64,000 nt of DNA from Streptomyces sp. NBRC 110035 (GCF_000829695.1 NZ_BBNN01000027.1:203255-267254); one strand, 5' to 3'; numbered from the stretch's first letter, positions 54,928 through 63,832 are shown. Notes: generated from the letters alone by a model not told the origin. Numbers and translations are program-made.

Positions 54928-57909
54928 TCAGAACCGGGACGGGGACGTGGCCGGGGCGGCGAGGAAGACGAGCGGCGGGCCGTCGTCGCCGTCCCTGCGG
55001 TCCGGGTCCGGCACGAGCACCGCGAGGACCCGCAGCAGCGGCCGGCCCGTCGTCAGCAGGGAGTCGGCGAGATCGGCGAGGCGCTCCTTCGTGCGCTCCC
55101 CGGCGAGGGTGGGCTGCCGCCAGGTGCCGAGCCGCCGCTTGTACTGCTCGATGGGCTCGCGCAGCGGTTCGTCCCAGGCGTCGCGGTGCGTGTTGAGGAA
55201 CGCCTCGGCCGTGTCCAGGACGTGGGGGAGGGCCTCGCGCAGGGGCGTGGGATCGCGGTAGCGCCGCTTGTTCGCCATCGTGGGACCGACACCGCAGCGG
55301 CGCAGCAGCGACACCATGTCGTCGTCGACCAGGCCTTCCCCGCTTGCCTTCCGCCAGGTGACGCCCATCCACTTCACGACCGTGGGCCTGCCCAGCTTGT
55401 TCGAGTACACGCCCTGGACGAGATAGACGGGCTCCGCCACGTTCGCCGTGATCATGGGGGCCTCCTGGCGGCCCATCCCGACCAGGACCTTGTCGGTGAG
55501 CCACTCGACGACCGGGTGCAGGTCCGTGAGGAGGGAGATCTCCGGCCAGCTCGACGTGGACGACTCCCGGGCGCGCTGGAGGGAGTGTTCGGCGAGGCGG
55601 CGGTTGAACGTCACCAGCATGCGCTCGCGCAGCCGCTGCTCGCGCAGGTAGTCGCTCGGGAGCGCCTTGAGGCGGTGGACGAGTTCCGTCGGCGGGCGGA
55701 ACGAGAGCAGCCCGGACTGCTGGTCGCGGTCCAGTTCCAGCAAGGTACGGGCGTCCGGGTACACCTCGCGCAGCGCGTCGTCCAGGAACTGCGCGGTCGA
55801 GTCGAAGAGCCGGGGGAGCACGGGGCTCGCGGCGCCCCGGCCGCCCGGCGACTCCGTACCAGGAGCGGGAGCGGAGCCGTCGACTTCTGTGGGTTCCGCC
55901 GGTGGCGCCTCCTCGCCCACCGGGCCGAAGAAGTCCGCGAGGAAGTCGTCCAGCCCCGCGTCCTGATCGTCCGCGCCGGAGCGGCGGGCGTCCAGGGACT
56001 CGTCCACCGTCCGGCCGCGCAGCAGGTCCTGGATGAGGGACTTCTCCTCCGCCTCCGCCCGGTACAGACCGGTCACCGCCTCCGCCGTGCCCAGGGAACG
56101 GTGGGCCTGGTCCTCACGTTCCAGCAGCCGCTCGGCGACCACCGTGTCGTCCTTGGCGCCCTCGGCCTCACTGGTCAGGATCAGCGCACGGAACTCCGGG
56201 GGCCTGGCCTGCCCGTAGCGGTCGATACGGCCGTTGCGCTGCTCGATCCGGATCAGCGACCACGGCACGTCGTAGTGCACCAACTGATGACACTGGCGGT
56301 GCAGGTTGACACCCTCGGAGGCCACGTCACCGGTCACCAGGACCCGTACGGGCGTGTCGGCCAGGCCGAACTCCTCGACGCAGGCCATCTGCTGCTCGTC
56401 GGAGAGACCGCCGTGCATGATCCGGACGCAGTCACGGGCGGCCCGGCCCTTGAAGCCCAGTGCCGTGGGCAGCACCTCGGCCAGCCACTCCAGGGTCTGC
56501 ACGCGCTCGGAGAACACCACGACCCGCTCGTCGGAACCGGGCCCGACACCGATCTCCTCGCGGAGCTGACGCACGAGGGCGGCGAACTTCGCCGAATCCG
56601 CCTCCGTCAGGTCGGCGGCCAGTTCCGACAGCCGGTAGAGGGCCGCCAGTTCGGCCGCGGTGCCCTGCGGGTCGTCCTTCTTCTCCAGGGTCTTGATCCG
56701 CGCGGAGACCGTGGCCCGCAGCGCCGCGTGGGACGACAGGAACGACTTCAGCAGCGTGTACGGGAAGAGGGGCACCGAACTCACCGAGGTGCCGCCGTCA
56801 CCGGGCAGCCAGACGGCCGCCAGCTCCTCGAAGACCTTCTCCTCGGCGGGGGTGGCCGGGCAGTGCACGGAGTGGGAGGGGCCGCGGTCCGCCCACTGGC
56901 CCTTCATCTGATCCCGCACCTCGGGGCTGATCTTCGTCCGGCGGATGAAGAGGTGCTCGATGTCGGCCGCGCGGTAGCTCTCCGGGTCCCGGATCGCCAC
57001 CGGGTCCAGCAGGCCGATCAGCTCCGCGAACGACTTCGCGTCGCCGTTGTGCGGGGTCGCCGACGCGAGGATCAGGGCGTCGGTGCGGGGGGCGAGGGTG
57101 CGCGCGAGCTGGTTGCGCAGGGAGCCGCGGTTGATCAGGTTGTGCGACTCGTCGATGACGACCGCGTCCCAGCGGATCTGCTCCAGATGGTGCCGGTACT
57201 GGTCGGTGTTCTTCAGGGTGTCGATGGAGACGATGACCCGCTTGAACGAGGTGAAAGGGTTGCGGCCGGCCGGGATCTCCCGCTGGATCCGCTCGATGCC
57301 GACCGAGTCCAGCCGCACCAGCGGGATCGCGAACCGCGTCCACAGCTCGTGCTGGAACTGCTCCAGCACGTGCTGAGGAGTGACGACCAGGATGCGTTCG
57401 CCCCGGCCGCGCCGGATCAGCTCGGCCAGCGTCAGACCGATCTCCAGGGTCTTGCCGAGACCCACCACGTCCGCGATCAGCAGCCGCGGGCGGAGGTTGG
57501 CGCCGGACAGAGCCAGCTCGGCGGGGCGCCGCTGGTACGGCAGCGGGTCCATCAGGAACGAGTCGGCCAGGGCGAGCCGACGCTCCGACTGGGGGAGCGC
57601 GGTGCGTCGCAGGACCGCCTCCAGGAACAGCCGGGAGCGCCGGTAGTTCGGGGAGTCGTCCATGACGAGCGTCGTCTCACGAGGGTCGAGCAGCTCGATG
57701 CGGTCCAGGCCGGAGAAGAACACGGCCTCCTGGTCACGGACGAACTCCGACACCCCGACGACCTCGATCCGGGTACCGTCGTCCTCCGTCGGCATCGAGC
57801 TCCTGACCAGCCACTCCTCGTCCCGCACGACCACCTGGGCTCCGGCCGGGTACTGATCCTGGCCGGTCGTGACGCCGCTCTGCTCCGCACTTGTCTGGAC
57901 GGCGGTCAC
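54928..57909 (-). CDS. drmD: SNF2-family helicase, DISARM DrmD-like
   Basis: This 993-residue protein starts at GTG 57909, directly after a perfect AGGAGG. A longer frame to 58098 would overlap the kinase and is not supported. Motifs: Walker A LIADVVGLGKTLEIG (~146), VVIDESHN (~253), SATPHNGDAKSF, then the second lobe with VLVTGDVASEGVNLHRQC and IRIEQRNGRIDRYGQ (~557). SNF2 helicases of this length next to a DrmMI-type methylase define DISARM class 1. The other DISARM parts (DrmA, DrmB, DrmC/PLD) are not visible here. Confidence 0.85.
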   Translation of the reverse strand: MTAVQTSAEQSGVTTGQDQYPAGAQVVVRDEEWLVRSSMPTEDDGTRIEVVGVSEFVRDQEAVFFSGLDRIELLDPRETTLVMDDSPNYRRSRLFLEAVLRRTALPQSERRLALADSFLMDPLPYQRRPAELALSGANLRPRLLIADVVGLGKTLEIGLTLAELIRRGRGERILVVTPQHVLEQFQHELWTRFAIPLVRLDSVGIERIQREIPAGRNPFTSFKRVIVSIDTLKNTDQYRHHLEQIRWDAVVIDESHNLINRGSLRNQLARTLAPRTDALILASATPHNGDAKSFAELIGLLDPVAIRDPESYRAADIEHLFIRRTKISPEVRDQMKGQWADRGPSHSVHCPATPAEEKVFEELAAVWLPGDGGTSVSSVPLFPYTLLKSFLSSHAALRATVSARIKTLEKKDDPQGTAAELAALYRLSELAADLTEADSAKFAALVRQLREEIGVGPGSDERVVVFSERVQTLEWLAEVLPTALGFKGRAARDCVRIMHGGLSDEQQMACVEEFGLADTPVRVLVTGDVASEGVNLHRQCHQLVHYDVPWSLIRIEQRNGRIDRYGQARPPEFRALILTSEAEGAKDDTVVAERLLEREDQAHRSLGTAEAVTGLYRAEAEEKSLIQDLLRGRTVDESLDARRSGADDQDAGLDDFLADFFGPVGEEAPPAEPTEVDGSAPAPGTESPGGRGAASPVLPRLFDSTAQFLDDALREVYPDARTLLELDRDQQSGLLSFRPPTELVHRLKALPSDYLREQRLRERMLVTFNRRLAEHSLQRARESSTSSWPEISLLTDLHPVVEWLTDKVLVGMGRQEAPMITANVAEPVYLVQGVYSNKLGRPTVVKWMGVTWRKASGEGLVDDDMVSLLRRCGVGPTMANKRRYRDPTPLREALPHVLDTAEAFLNTHRDAWDEPLREPIEQYKRRLGTWRQPTLAGERTKERLADLADSLLTTGRPLLRVLAVLVPDPDRRDGDDGPPLVFLAAPATSPSRF

Positions 57910-57997
57910 CCGTGGCCTCCTGAGGCGGTTCGGTCGTACATGGTCAGGCCCCCCCATCAGGGCCCGCCCATTATCGCGGGTCGCAGGGGCGTACGGG

Positions 57998-59380
57998 TCA
58001 GAAGGGGGTACTGGCCGCGTATGCCTCACGCAACCGCTGCGCGGTGATCCGGGCCTGGGCGGAATGCCGCAGGGAACGCCGTCGGACGCTGCTGTCATCG
58101 CCGCCCGGGGTGCCCCGGCCCGCCGGGCGGAGCGAGGGCCGCGCGCTGTCCCGCTCCGCCGTTCTGTCTGCCGGCGGCTGTCCTGCTGCCGGGGAGGCGG
58201 GCGCGCCGTCGGCCGGCGGGGGCGCGGGGGTGTCGCCGCGGGCGAAGAGCAGTCGCGGATCCGTGGGCGGCGGCACCCGGGCCGGCGGCTTCGGCGGCGT
58301 GGGCGGGAGCACCTCGGGATCCTGGCGGCTGGGCCGGAACCCGCTCGGCTCCTGCCGGGCCGGCCCAGGCGTTGCCATGCCCGGTTCCTGCCGAGGGGGT
58401 GGAGCGTCGACCGGGCCGTCCGACGTATGCGCTCGCGCCCGGGTCGCCGACCCCTCCGTATTCGGGCGGCTCACGGCGAGCAGGTCGTCGAGGACGTGAG
58501 CCGGAGCGGCCGTGTAGTTCGTGAGCCTGCGCCGCGCCTGGGCGATCTTGAGCCCGTGCGCCTCGATCAGGGCCCGGCACCGCCGTACGGCATCGTCGAG
58601 CGCGGGCCGGTCCTCCGGACGGTGGGCCAGCATCTCCGTCAGCAGCGGCGCGAGCTCCTCCGGTGCCCCCGAGAGGTCCGGCGCGATCGTGGGATCGACG
58701 ACCTGGTGGAACAGCAGATGGATGGTGTCGGCCCGGTAGGGAGCATGCCCCGAGCAGGCGAACAGCAGCACGGCACCCAGCGCGTACACGTCGACCGCGG
58801 GAGTGAGGGGCCTGTCACCGTTCGCCTGCTCGGGCGGCATGCAGGAGGGAGTGCCGACCACCGTGTTGGCCGCGGTCAGGGACACGCTGGACTCCGCGAA
58901 CACCGCGAGGCCGAAGTCGATCACCTTCGGTCCGTTGGGGCCGAGGAGCACGTTGGCCGGCTTGAGATCGCGGTGCAGCAGCCCCTGCTTGTGCACCGTC
59001 GCCAGTGCCTCCGCGAGCGTCGCGCCCAGCGAGGCGGTGAGCAGGGCGTCCAGCGGTCCGTGACCGGCCACGTGCCTGCTGAGGTCCAGCCCTTCGACGT
59101 ACTCGGTCGCCAGCCACGGCGGGTCCGCCTCCGGGTCGGCGTCCAGGAGGGCGGCGATCCGGGCGCCCCACACCGTCTTGAGGATCTCCACCTCCTGCGC
59201 GAACCTCAGCCGGGTCTCGGAGTCCACGACGGACGGCTTGATGACCTTCACGGCGGCCGGTTCCCCACCCGGCGACTCCCCGAGATACACCTGGCCCATG
59301 CCGCCCTGCCCGATCCGTCCGAGCAGCTCGTATCCGCCCAGCTCGGCAGGGTCGTCGGGGCTGAGGGGGGCGATGTGCAC
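57998..59380 (-). CDS. Cytosolic serine/threonine protein kinase
   Basis: This protein of about 460 residues starts at the GTG at 59380, preceded by GAGGA (a start 12 bases upstream is possible). It has a full Hanks-type kinase domain: GQGGMGQVYLG, AVKVIK, catalytic HRDLKPANVLLG, DFGL, and an activation segment with VVGTPSCMPPEQ. The last ~180 residues are Pro/Arg-rich and low-complexity; no membrane helix or PASTA repeat is seen. It lies 88 bases upstream of the SNF2 gene on the same strand. A kinase beside phage-defence genes recalls PglW of the Streptomyces Pgl system, but a functional link is inference. Confidence 0.88.
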   Translation of the reverse strand: MHIAPLSPDDPAELGGYELLGRIGQGGMGQVYLGESPGGEPAAVKVIKPSVVDSETRLRFAQEVEILKTVWGARIAALLDADPEADPPWLATEYVEGLDLSRHVAGHGPLDALLTASLGATLAEALATVHKQGLLHRDLKPANVLLGPNGPKVIDFGLAVFAESSVSLTAANTVVGTPSCMPPEQANGDRPLTPAVDVYALGAVLLFACSGHAPYRADTIHLLFHQVVDPTIAPDLSGAPEELAPLLTEMLAHRPEDRPALDDAVRRCRALIEAHGLKIAQARRRLTNYTAAPAHVLDDLLAVSRPNTEGSATRARAHTSDGPVDAPPPRQEPGMATPGPARQEPSGFRPSRQDPEVLPPTPPKPPARVPPPTDPRLLFARGDTPAPPPADGAPASPAAGQPPADRTAERDSARPSLRPAGRGTPGGDDSSVRRRSLRHSAQARITAQRLREAYAASTPF

Positions 59381-59463
59381 GAGGGTCCTCACAATCGGGA
59401 CGGCTGCCGGGGCAGGTGTTCATCGGCACGTTAGACCACTTCGTGCCGTGGAGGTCGGGTCTC

Positions 59464-59858
59464 TCAGACCGGATACGCCGTATGGATATGGCCGTCGCGG
59501 ACGACGACTTCGACGTCTCTTGTCTCCCGCCCGCTGCCGTTGATGCCCACGGGCTCGCCGTGTTCGAAGCGGTGCAGGTGGCTGTCCTGTCCGGCCCTGG
59601 CACGGGGCCTTCCGCCGTTCGGCAAAGTGATCCACCGGGGACGGTCGGAGGCGTCGTGCTCGCAGGTGGTGACCGTGCCGTCGGGGCGGACCACGGAGAT
59701 GAGGTTGCCACGCACGTCGTAGCTGAAACGGGACGTGTGGCCGAGCGGATTCGTGCGTGAGAGCAGCCGGTTGTACGGGTCCCACTCGGCGTGGGTGGTG
59801 TTGCCGAGCGGGTCGGTCTGGGCGACGACCTGTCGGCGCTCGTTGTACCGGTAGGGGG
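59464..59858 (-). pseudogene. RHS/YD-repeat protein fragment
   Basis: About 130 residues of classic RHS repeats are readable (PYRYNERRQVVAQTDPLGN, WDPYNRLLSRTNPLGH, FSYDVRGNLISVVRPDG) with no start codon and a stop at 59464. The intact protein would be a large surface or toxin-delivery RHS protein. It is interrupted at its 5' side by transposase fragments. Confidence 0.75.
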
Positions 59859-59862
59859 TGTG

Positions 59863-59938
59863 TCAATTTAACGGCTGCAGCATAGGCGTGGGCGGTGCCG
59901 ACGGAGGTGTCGAAGCCGAAAGCGAGTTGGAGGTCATC
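59863..59938 (-). pseudogene. Short fragment of a DDE_Tnp_4-like transposase
   Basis: A 25-residue stretch reads DDLQLAFGFDTSVGTAHAYA, similar to the helix-turn-helix near the N-terminus of IS5-type transposases. It lies between the RHS fragment and the next transposase piece and is too short for a firm call. Confidence 0.35.
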
Positions 59939-60225
59939 TCATTTGGCGAGCCTGCGGTAGCAGATGAGGGTGCAGGCGATGCTGGTGAAGGCGAGGAAGT
60001 GGCCGGCCTTGCGTTCGTAGCGTCGGTGGAGGCGGCGGCAGCCGCCGAGCCAGGCACATGGTGCGTTCCACGGTCCAGCGGTGGCGGCCCAGCCGTTGCG
60101 AGGACTCGACTCCCTTGCGGGCGATGCGGTGGGTGATGCCGCGTTCGCGCAACCATCGCCGCAGGTGGGCGTAGTCGTAGCCCTCTTCGCGCGCGGCATT
60201 CCGCCGATCCGGTCCCGCCGAGCCG
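59939..60225 (-). pseudogene. IS5-family transposase, C-terminal fragment with frameshift
   Basis: Readable in one frame as GYDYAHLRRWLRERGITHR, then VESSQRLGRHRWTVERTM, and after a frame change near 60060 as AWLGGCRRLHRRYERKAGHF, ending ICYRRLAK at 59939. This is the well-conserved C-terminal third of a common Streptomyces IS5 transposase. The N-terminal part is missing. Confidence 0.75.
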
Positions 60226-60249
60226 CGTGCGAAGAGGGCTGCGACTGGG

Positions 60250-60489
60250 ACCGTCTGCGCCGGTGACCGCGTGCCTGTGCCTGTGCCTGTGTCCCCTCCG
60301 TCCGGGGGCCGGAGGGCTCCGGGGTGGAACCGGTCGCCGCCGTGTGGTCGGTGAAGCGGTGGCGGTAGGACGTCGGTGTGGTCGCGTAGTGCGCGGTGAA
60401 GTTCTGCCGGAAGGTCACGGCGCTGGCGAACCCGCATGCCGCGGAGACGCGGGTTCGCCAGGTGGTCGTCTCCAGGAGTCTGCTGCTGG
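60250..60489 (-). pseudogene. AraC-family regulator, C-terminal fragment
   Basis: The second helix-turn-helix of an AraC regulator is readable: RLLETTTW, VSAACGFASAVTFRQNF and TPTSYRHRF. There is no N-terminal part. It is joined directly to a fragment of a ricin-domain protein at about 60488. A short tandem GTGCCT run lies downstream. Confidence 0.65.
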
Positions 60490-60698
60490 TCGGCGCCGTC
60501 CCGGTCGGTGTACTGGACGACGTTGCCGCCGTCGATGGTGCGATTGACCAGGGCGTTCCCGGCATCGGTGTCCACCGTCGCCGCCTCGGCGGGCGCCGGA
60601 GTCACCGCGGCGAACATGCCGGCCCCGGGTCGCCACCACCACGGCGGCGACCCGGGACCGTCAACGATGTCCTCCCGGAGGTGCGGGGGAAGCCGCAC
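60488..60698 (-). pseudogene. N-terminal fragment of a secreted ricin-type (CBM13-like) protein
   Basis: A signal-peptide-like stretch ending PAPAEAATVD is followed by NALVNRTIDGGNVVQYTDR, then DGADQQ, the beginning of a ricin-B repeat. The frame then switches into AraC sequence. The parent was perhaps a glycoside hydrolase such as an arabinofuranosidase. Confidence 0.5.
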
Positions 60699-60742
60699 CG
60701 TAGGCCGTCATCGATTCGCCCTTTCGTTTGTGGCAGGTCCCC

Positions 60743-62176
60743 TCAGGTGTGGGTCCAGCGTTGGTTGTCGGCGTTCGAGCAGGAGTAGAGCTGGATCAGG
60801 GTGCCGTTGGCGGTGCCGGCTCCGACAGCGTCGAGGCAGAGGCCGGACTGGGCGCCGACGATGGATCCGTCGGAGTTGAGGACCCATTTCTGGTTGTCGC
60901 CGCCCCAGCAGCTGTAGATCTGGACTTTGGAGCCGTTTCTGGTGCCGGCGGCGTCCAGGCACTTGTTGCCGTAGACCCTGAGCTCGCCGGCGTCGGTGTA
61001 CGTCCACCGCTGGTTGCTGTTGCTGTGACAGTCCCACAGCTGGAGCTGGGTGCCGTCGGTGGTGCTGGCGCTGGGCACGTCCAGGCAGCGGCCCGAGCCG
61101 ACGCCCTTGATCTGTCCGTCGTCGGTCGGAGGAGGCGTGGTGGTGCCGCCGTTGAGCGCGTTGAGGACGGCGGTGTAGGCGGGCTTCTTGCTGCCGTCGT
61201 TGTTGAACAGCAGCGGCGTGTGCTCCGATCGCCAGGAGTCGCTGTCGCGCACGCCCCAGACGGTGACGCCGAGGCAGCGCTCGACGGCCAGGCAGTCGTT
61301 GACCACGTTGGCGTAGGTCGTGGGTGAGGCGCCCTGGATGTCGAGCTCGGTGACGGCCACGTCGACGCCGAGGGCGGCGAAGTTCTGCAGGGTGGTGCGG
61401 AAGTTGCTGTTGTAGGGGCTGCCGCTGTTGAAGTGCGACTGGAAGCCGACGCAGTCGATCGGCACACCACGCTGCTTGAAGTCCCGGACCATGGAGTACA
61501 TGGCCTGGGTCTTGGCCCACGTCCAGTTCTCGACGTTGTAGTCGTTGTAGCAGAGCTTGGCGGACGGGTCGGCGGCGCGCGCGGTGCGGAAGGCGAGCTC
61601 GATCCAGTCGTTGCCGCTGCGCTGCAGGTTGGAATCGCGTCGGGCTCCCGAACTGCCGTCGGCGAAGGCCTCGTTCACGACGTCCCACTGAGCGATCTTG
61701 CCCTTGTAGTGGGCCATCACGCCGTTGATGTGGCCGACCATCGCCTGGCGCAGACCGTTGCCGCTGAGACTCTGCATCCAGCCGGGCTGCTGGGAGTGCC
61801 AGGCCAGCGTGTGGCCGCGCACCTCCTTGCCGTTCTGCACCGCCCAGTTGTAGACGCGGTCGGCGGCGGTGAAGTTGAACTGGCCCCGCTGCGGCTCGGT
61901 GGCGTCGATCTTCATCTCGTTCTCGGCCGTCACCGAGTTGAACTCACGGTTCGCGATCGTCGCGTACGTCGAGTCGCCCAGCCTGCCCGAGGCGACGGCG
62001 ACGCCGAAGTAGCGGCCGCTCTGCGCCGCCGCGGCGCCGAGCGTGCTCTCGGCGGCGTGTGCGGTCGGCGGCGCGACCAGTGCGGTGGCCGTACCGAGGA
62101 CGCCGACGATCAGCGCCAACAGCAGACCGCGGATCTTCCGGCGGACAATGGGTCTGGGAAGGGCATACGAGCCCAT
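60743..62176 (-). CDS. xlnA: GH10 endo-1,4-beta-xylanase with CBM13
   Basis: This 477-residue protein, the same length as Streptomyces lividans XlnA, has a twin-Arg-containing signal peptide (VRRKIRGLLLALIVG to AHAAE). The GH10 barrel has the acid/base Glu in WDVVNEAFAD and the nucleophile Glu in VTELDIQG. A short Thr/Pro linker (TTTPPPTDDG) leads to a C-terminal three-fold ricin-type CBM13 with QLWDCHSNSNQRW-like repeats. The ATG at 62176 has GGAGG upstream. It hydrolyses xylan outside the cell. Confidence 0.95.
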   Translation of the reverse strand: MGSYALPRPIVRRKIRGLLLALIVGVLGTATALVAPPTAHAAESTLGAAAAQSGRYFGVAVASGRLGDSTYATIANREFNSVTAENEMKIDATEPQRGQFNFTAADRVYNWAVQNGKEVRGHTLAWHSQQPGWMQSLSGNGLRQAMVGHINGVMAHYKGKIAQWDVVNEAFADGSSGARRDSNLQRSGNDWIELAFRTARAADPSAKLCYNDYNVENWTWAKTQAMYSMVRDFKQRGVPIDCVGFQSHFNSGSPYNSNFRTTLQNFAALGVDVAVTELDIQGASPTTYANVVNDCLAVERCLGVTVWGVRDSDSWRSEHTPLLFNNDGSKKPAYTAVLNALNGGTTTPPPTDDGQIKGVGSGRCLDVPSASTTDGTQLQLWDCHSNSNQRWTYTDAGELRVYGNKCLDAAGTRNGSKVQIYSCWGGDNQKWVLNSDGSIVGAQSGLCLDAVGAGTANGTLIQLYSCSNADNQRWTHT

Positions 62177-63332
62177 GACTGTGCCTCCAAGGTAGAGATC
62201 ACGGAAGGACCGAAGCGCAGGGGATTGCGTGGTCCGCTCCATTCGGCAGACGGGCGGACGGACGGGGCGGGCCGGATCCCGGGCAGCACGGGATCACCGG
62301 ACACCGCGGGCATGGGACGGGGCGATCTTCGACACAGGCACGGGGGGTACTCCATCGCGGCTCAGCCGGGGGACCGCCACGCGGCGTCGTGGACCTCTCC
62401 CACTGCGTGAAGAGCCAGGATGCACTGGTGCGGACCCCACCGGAACGAAACGGGTGGCGCAGGTGCTTTGGTGCGCGGATCTGTGGTGCGGTTGTGCGTG
62501 GATCTGCCGTGCGGCACGGATCGCCCAAGGCCGATGTGGTTCGAAATATCGATCTGGGGCCGGTTTCCCAGACGGGAATGATCGAGGTATTGATGAGGGG
62601 TCGTCAATACTCTCCGCAGAAAAAGTTTCTGATTCTCGTTCGAAACTTTCGGAATCCCGGTGGGTCGGACGGCGAACCCCGACGCCGTCGGTGGATGCGG
62701 CAGGGCAGGGGTCGGGGTCGGGGCGGGCGCGCGGACGCTTCTTGCTCGACTTCCCTTCTCCGTGCGAACCGTTGGACCGGCGGGCTGTCTCGCGAACCTC
62801 CGGAGTGCTTCCGGGTCCTGGTCCCGAAGGGTGGTGGATCCCGCTGGGTCTGCGCGGCGCGGCCGGTGCCCCGGCAAGGTCACCGCGTCGGCCGTCGGCC
62901 AGTGGATCCATGATGCCGCGCCGACTGGGCGGTTTTCGTGGACGCGGGCAAGGCGGCGGTGCGGTGGCGCGGTGTCGAAGGTCTGCTCGCCGGTCCACCG
63001 CTTCGGCGCCGGCGTGAACCCTTGGGTGTGCGGGCCGCGCCGGACCGCCTCCGCTCCGGCGTCAAGTGTGGGGCGACTCGGCCATCCGTCGGTGTGGCGT
63101 GCGACGTTTCCCGCACAGGGTCCCCCGAATGTTTCGGCTCCAATGGCGACGCATGTGAGAGGTATTGACGTCGTTCATCGGTTCCCTGCCGAGTGAGCTG
63201 CTCGATACTCCGGCCGTTGTTCGCTATTACGAACATTCCGGGTCGCTCCGTCGCACGGCAGGGCACCTCCTGGCCGCGACGCCCTGTCGCCTCGCCACCC
63301 GGATACCAGTCAGGTGTCATCCCTGCGTGGCG
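62177..63332. other. Long intergenic region upstream of xlnA, no clear gene
   Basis: This is 1156 bases without a convincing coding region. Frames here are short and match no family known to me. It includes a less GC-rich segment at about 62520-62650 that holds the CGAAA-type palindrome. Confidence 0.45.
62641..62651. promoter_or_regulatory. CGAAACTTTCG xylanase-type operator
   Basis: The 11-base inverted repeat CGAAA-C-TTTCG matches the palindrome reported upstream of Streptomyces xylanase genes. It lies about 465 bases before xlnA, farther than usual, in a locally AT-richer tract. It could control xlnA from a distant promoter or a gene that has been lost. Confidence 0.5.
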
Positions 63333-63521
63333 ATGACACTCCGACTCCCCGAGGACCTCGACACGAAGCTCACCGAGCGGGCTCGTCGCGAGGGCCGCAG
63401 CAAGCAGGAACTCGCCATCGAGGCCATCCGTGACGCCCGGAACCGGGCCGAGCTCGAGGTCGACGACGTCCTGGCCGAGTTCATGGACGGCGATGCGGAG
63501 ATTCTGGAGTACCCGAAGTGA
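63333..63521 (+). CDS. Ribbon-helix-helix antitoxin
   Basis: This 62-residue protein starts MTLRLPEDLDTKLTERARR and continues GRSKQELAIEAIRDA, a CopG/Arc-type RHH. The acidic C-terminal tail (DDVLAEFMDGDAEILEYPK) is the usual toxin-binding part. Its stop overlaps the start of a Doc-like toxin gene. The toxin is broken, so the antitoxin is now probably alone. Confidence 0.75.
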   Translation: MTLRLPEDLDTKLTERARREGRSKQELAIEAIRDARNRAELEVDDVLAEFMDGDAEILEYPK

Positions 63522-63830
63522 CCGACGTGCGCCACCTCCGGATCGACGAGATCCTGGCCATCGCCCGTGCGGTCGACGGTACCGAGCACAGCGTGCGCGA
63601 CACGGGTCTCCTGGTGTCTGCGATCGAACGGCCCCGGACGAACGTGGCGGAGGCGGAGGCGGGGGCGGAGGCGGAGGGAGAGGGAGAGGAGAGGCCGCTG
63701 GTGTTGGCAGGGGCTTCCTCCCGGCCGCGTGTGCGCATCTCCTCCACCGACGCACGCACGCGACGACACCCCGCAGCCCGGCACCTGGGAACGGTGGGAC
63801 GTGGGTTCCCCCTTGAAGGACGGGCGGTCG
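63518..63830 (+). pseudogene. Doc/Fic toxin gene, 5' part only
   Basis: From the GTG at 63518 the first ~40 residues match Doc toxins (VRHLRIDEILAIARAV, SVRDTGLLVSAIERPRT). The frame then enters a purine-rich repeat coding Ala/Glu/Gly and the conserved HxFxxGNKR active-site motif is absent. The frame stays open beyond but resembles no protein and runs across the convergent hydrolase gene. Confidence 0.65.
63646..63693 (+). repeat. GGCGGA/GGGAGA purine repeat
   Basis: A ~48-base run of imperfect GGCGGA units passes into GGGAGA units, at the point where Doc similarity ends. It could mark a slippage or recombination site. Confidence 0.6.
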
Positions 63831-63832
63831 GA

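Noticed and set aside
51714..55196. 1160-codon + strand frame opposite the methyltransferase, and similar long frames at 44635-47709 and 54892-58047
   Set aside because: All are shadows of genes with conserved motifs and show Arg/Gly/Leu/Gln-rich composition with no domain.
49758..57909. BREX/Pgl system (PglX plus helicase)
   Set aside because: The methylase is PglX-like, but PglZ, BrxA, BrxC and BrxL-type genes are absent; the SNF2 pairing fits DISARM class 1 better.
62229..63168. Possible coding regions upstream of xlnA
   Set aside because: Frames on both strands overlap each other, lack ribosome sites and show no family similarity.
63646..63693. CRISPR or regulatory tandem repeat
   Set aside because: Units are 6 bases with no spacers; it is a simple purine repeat.
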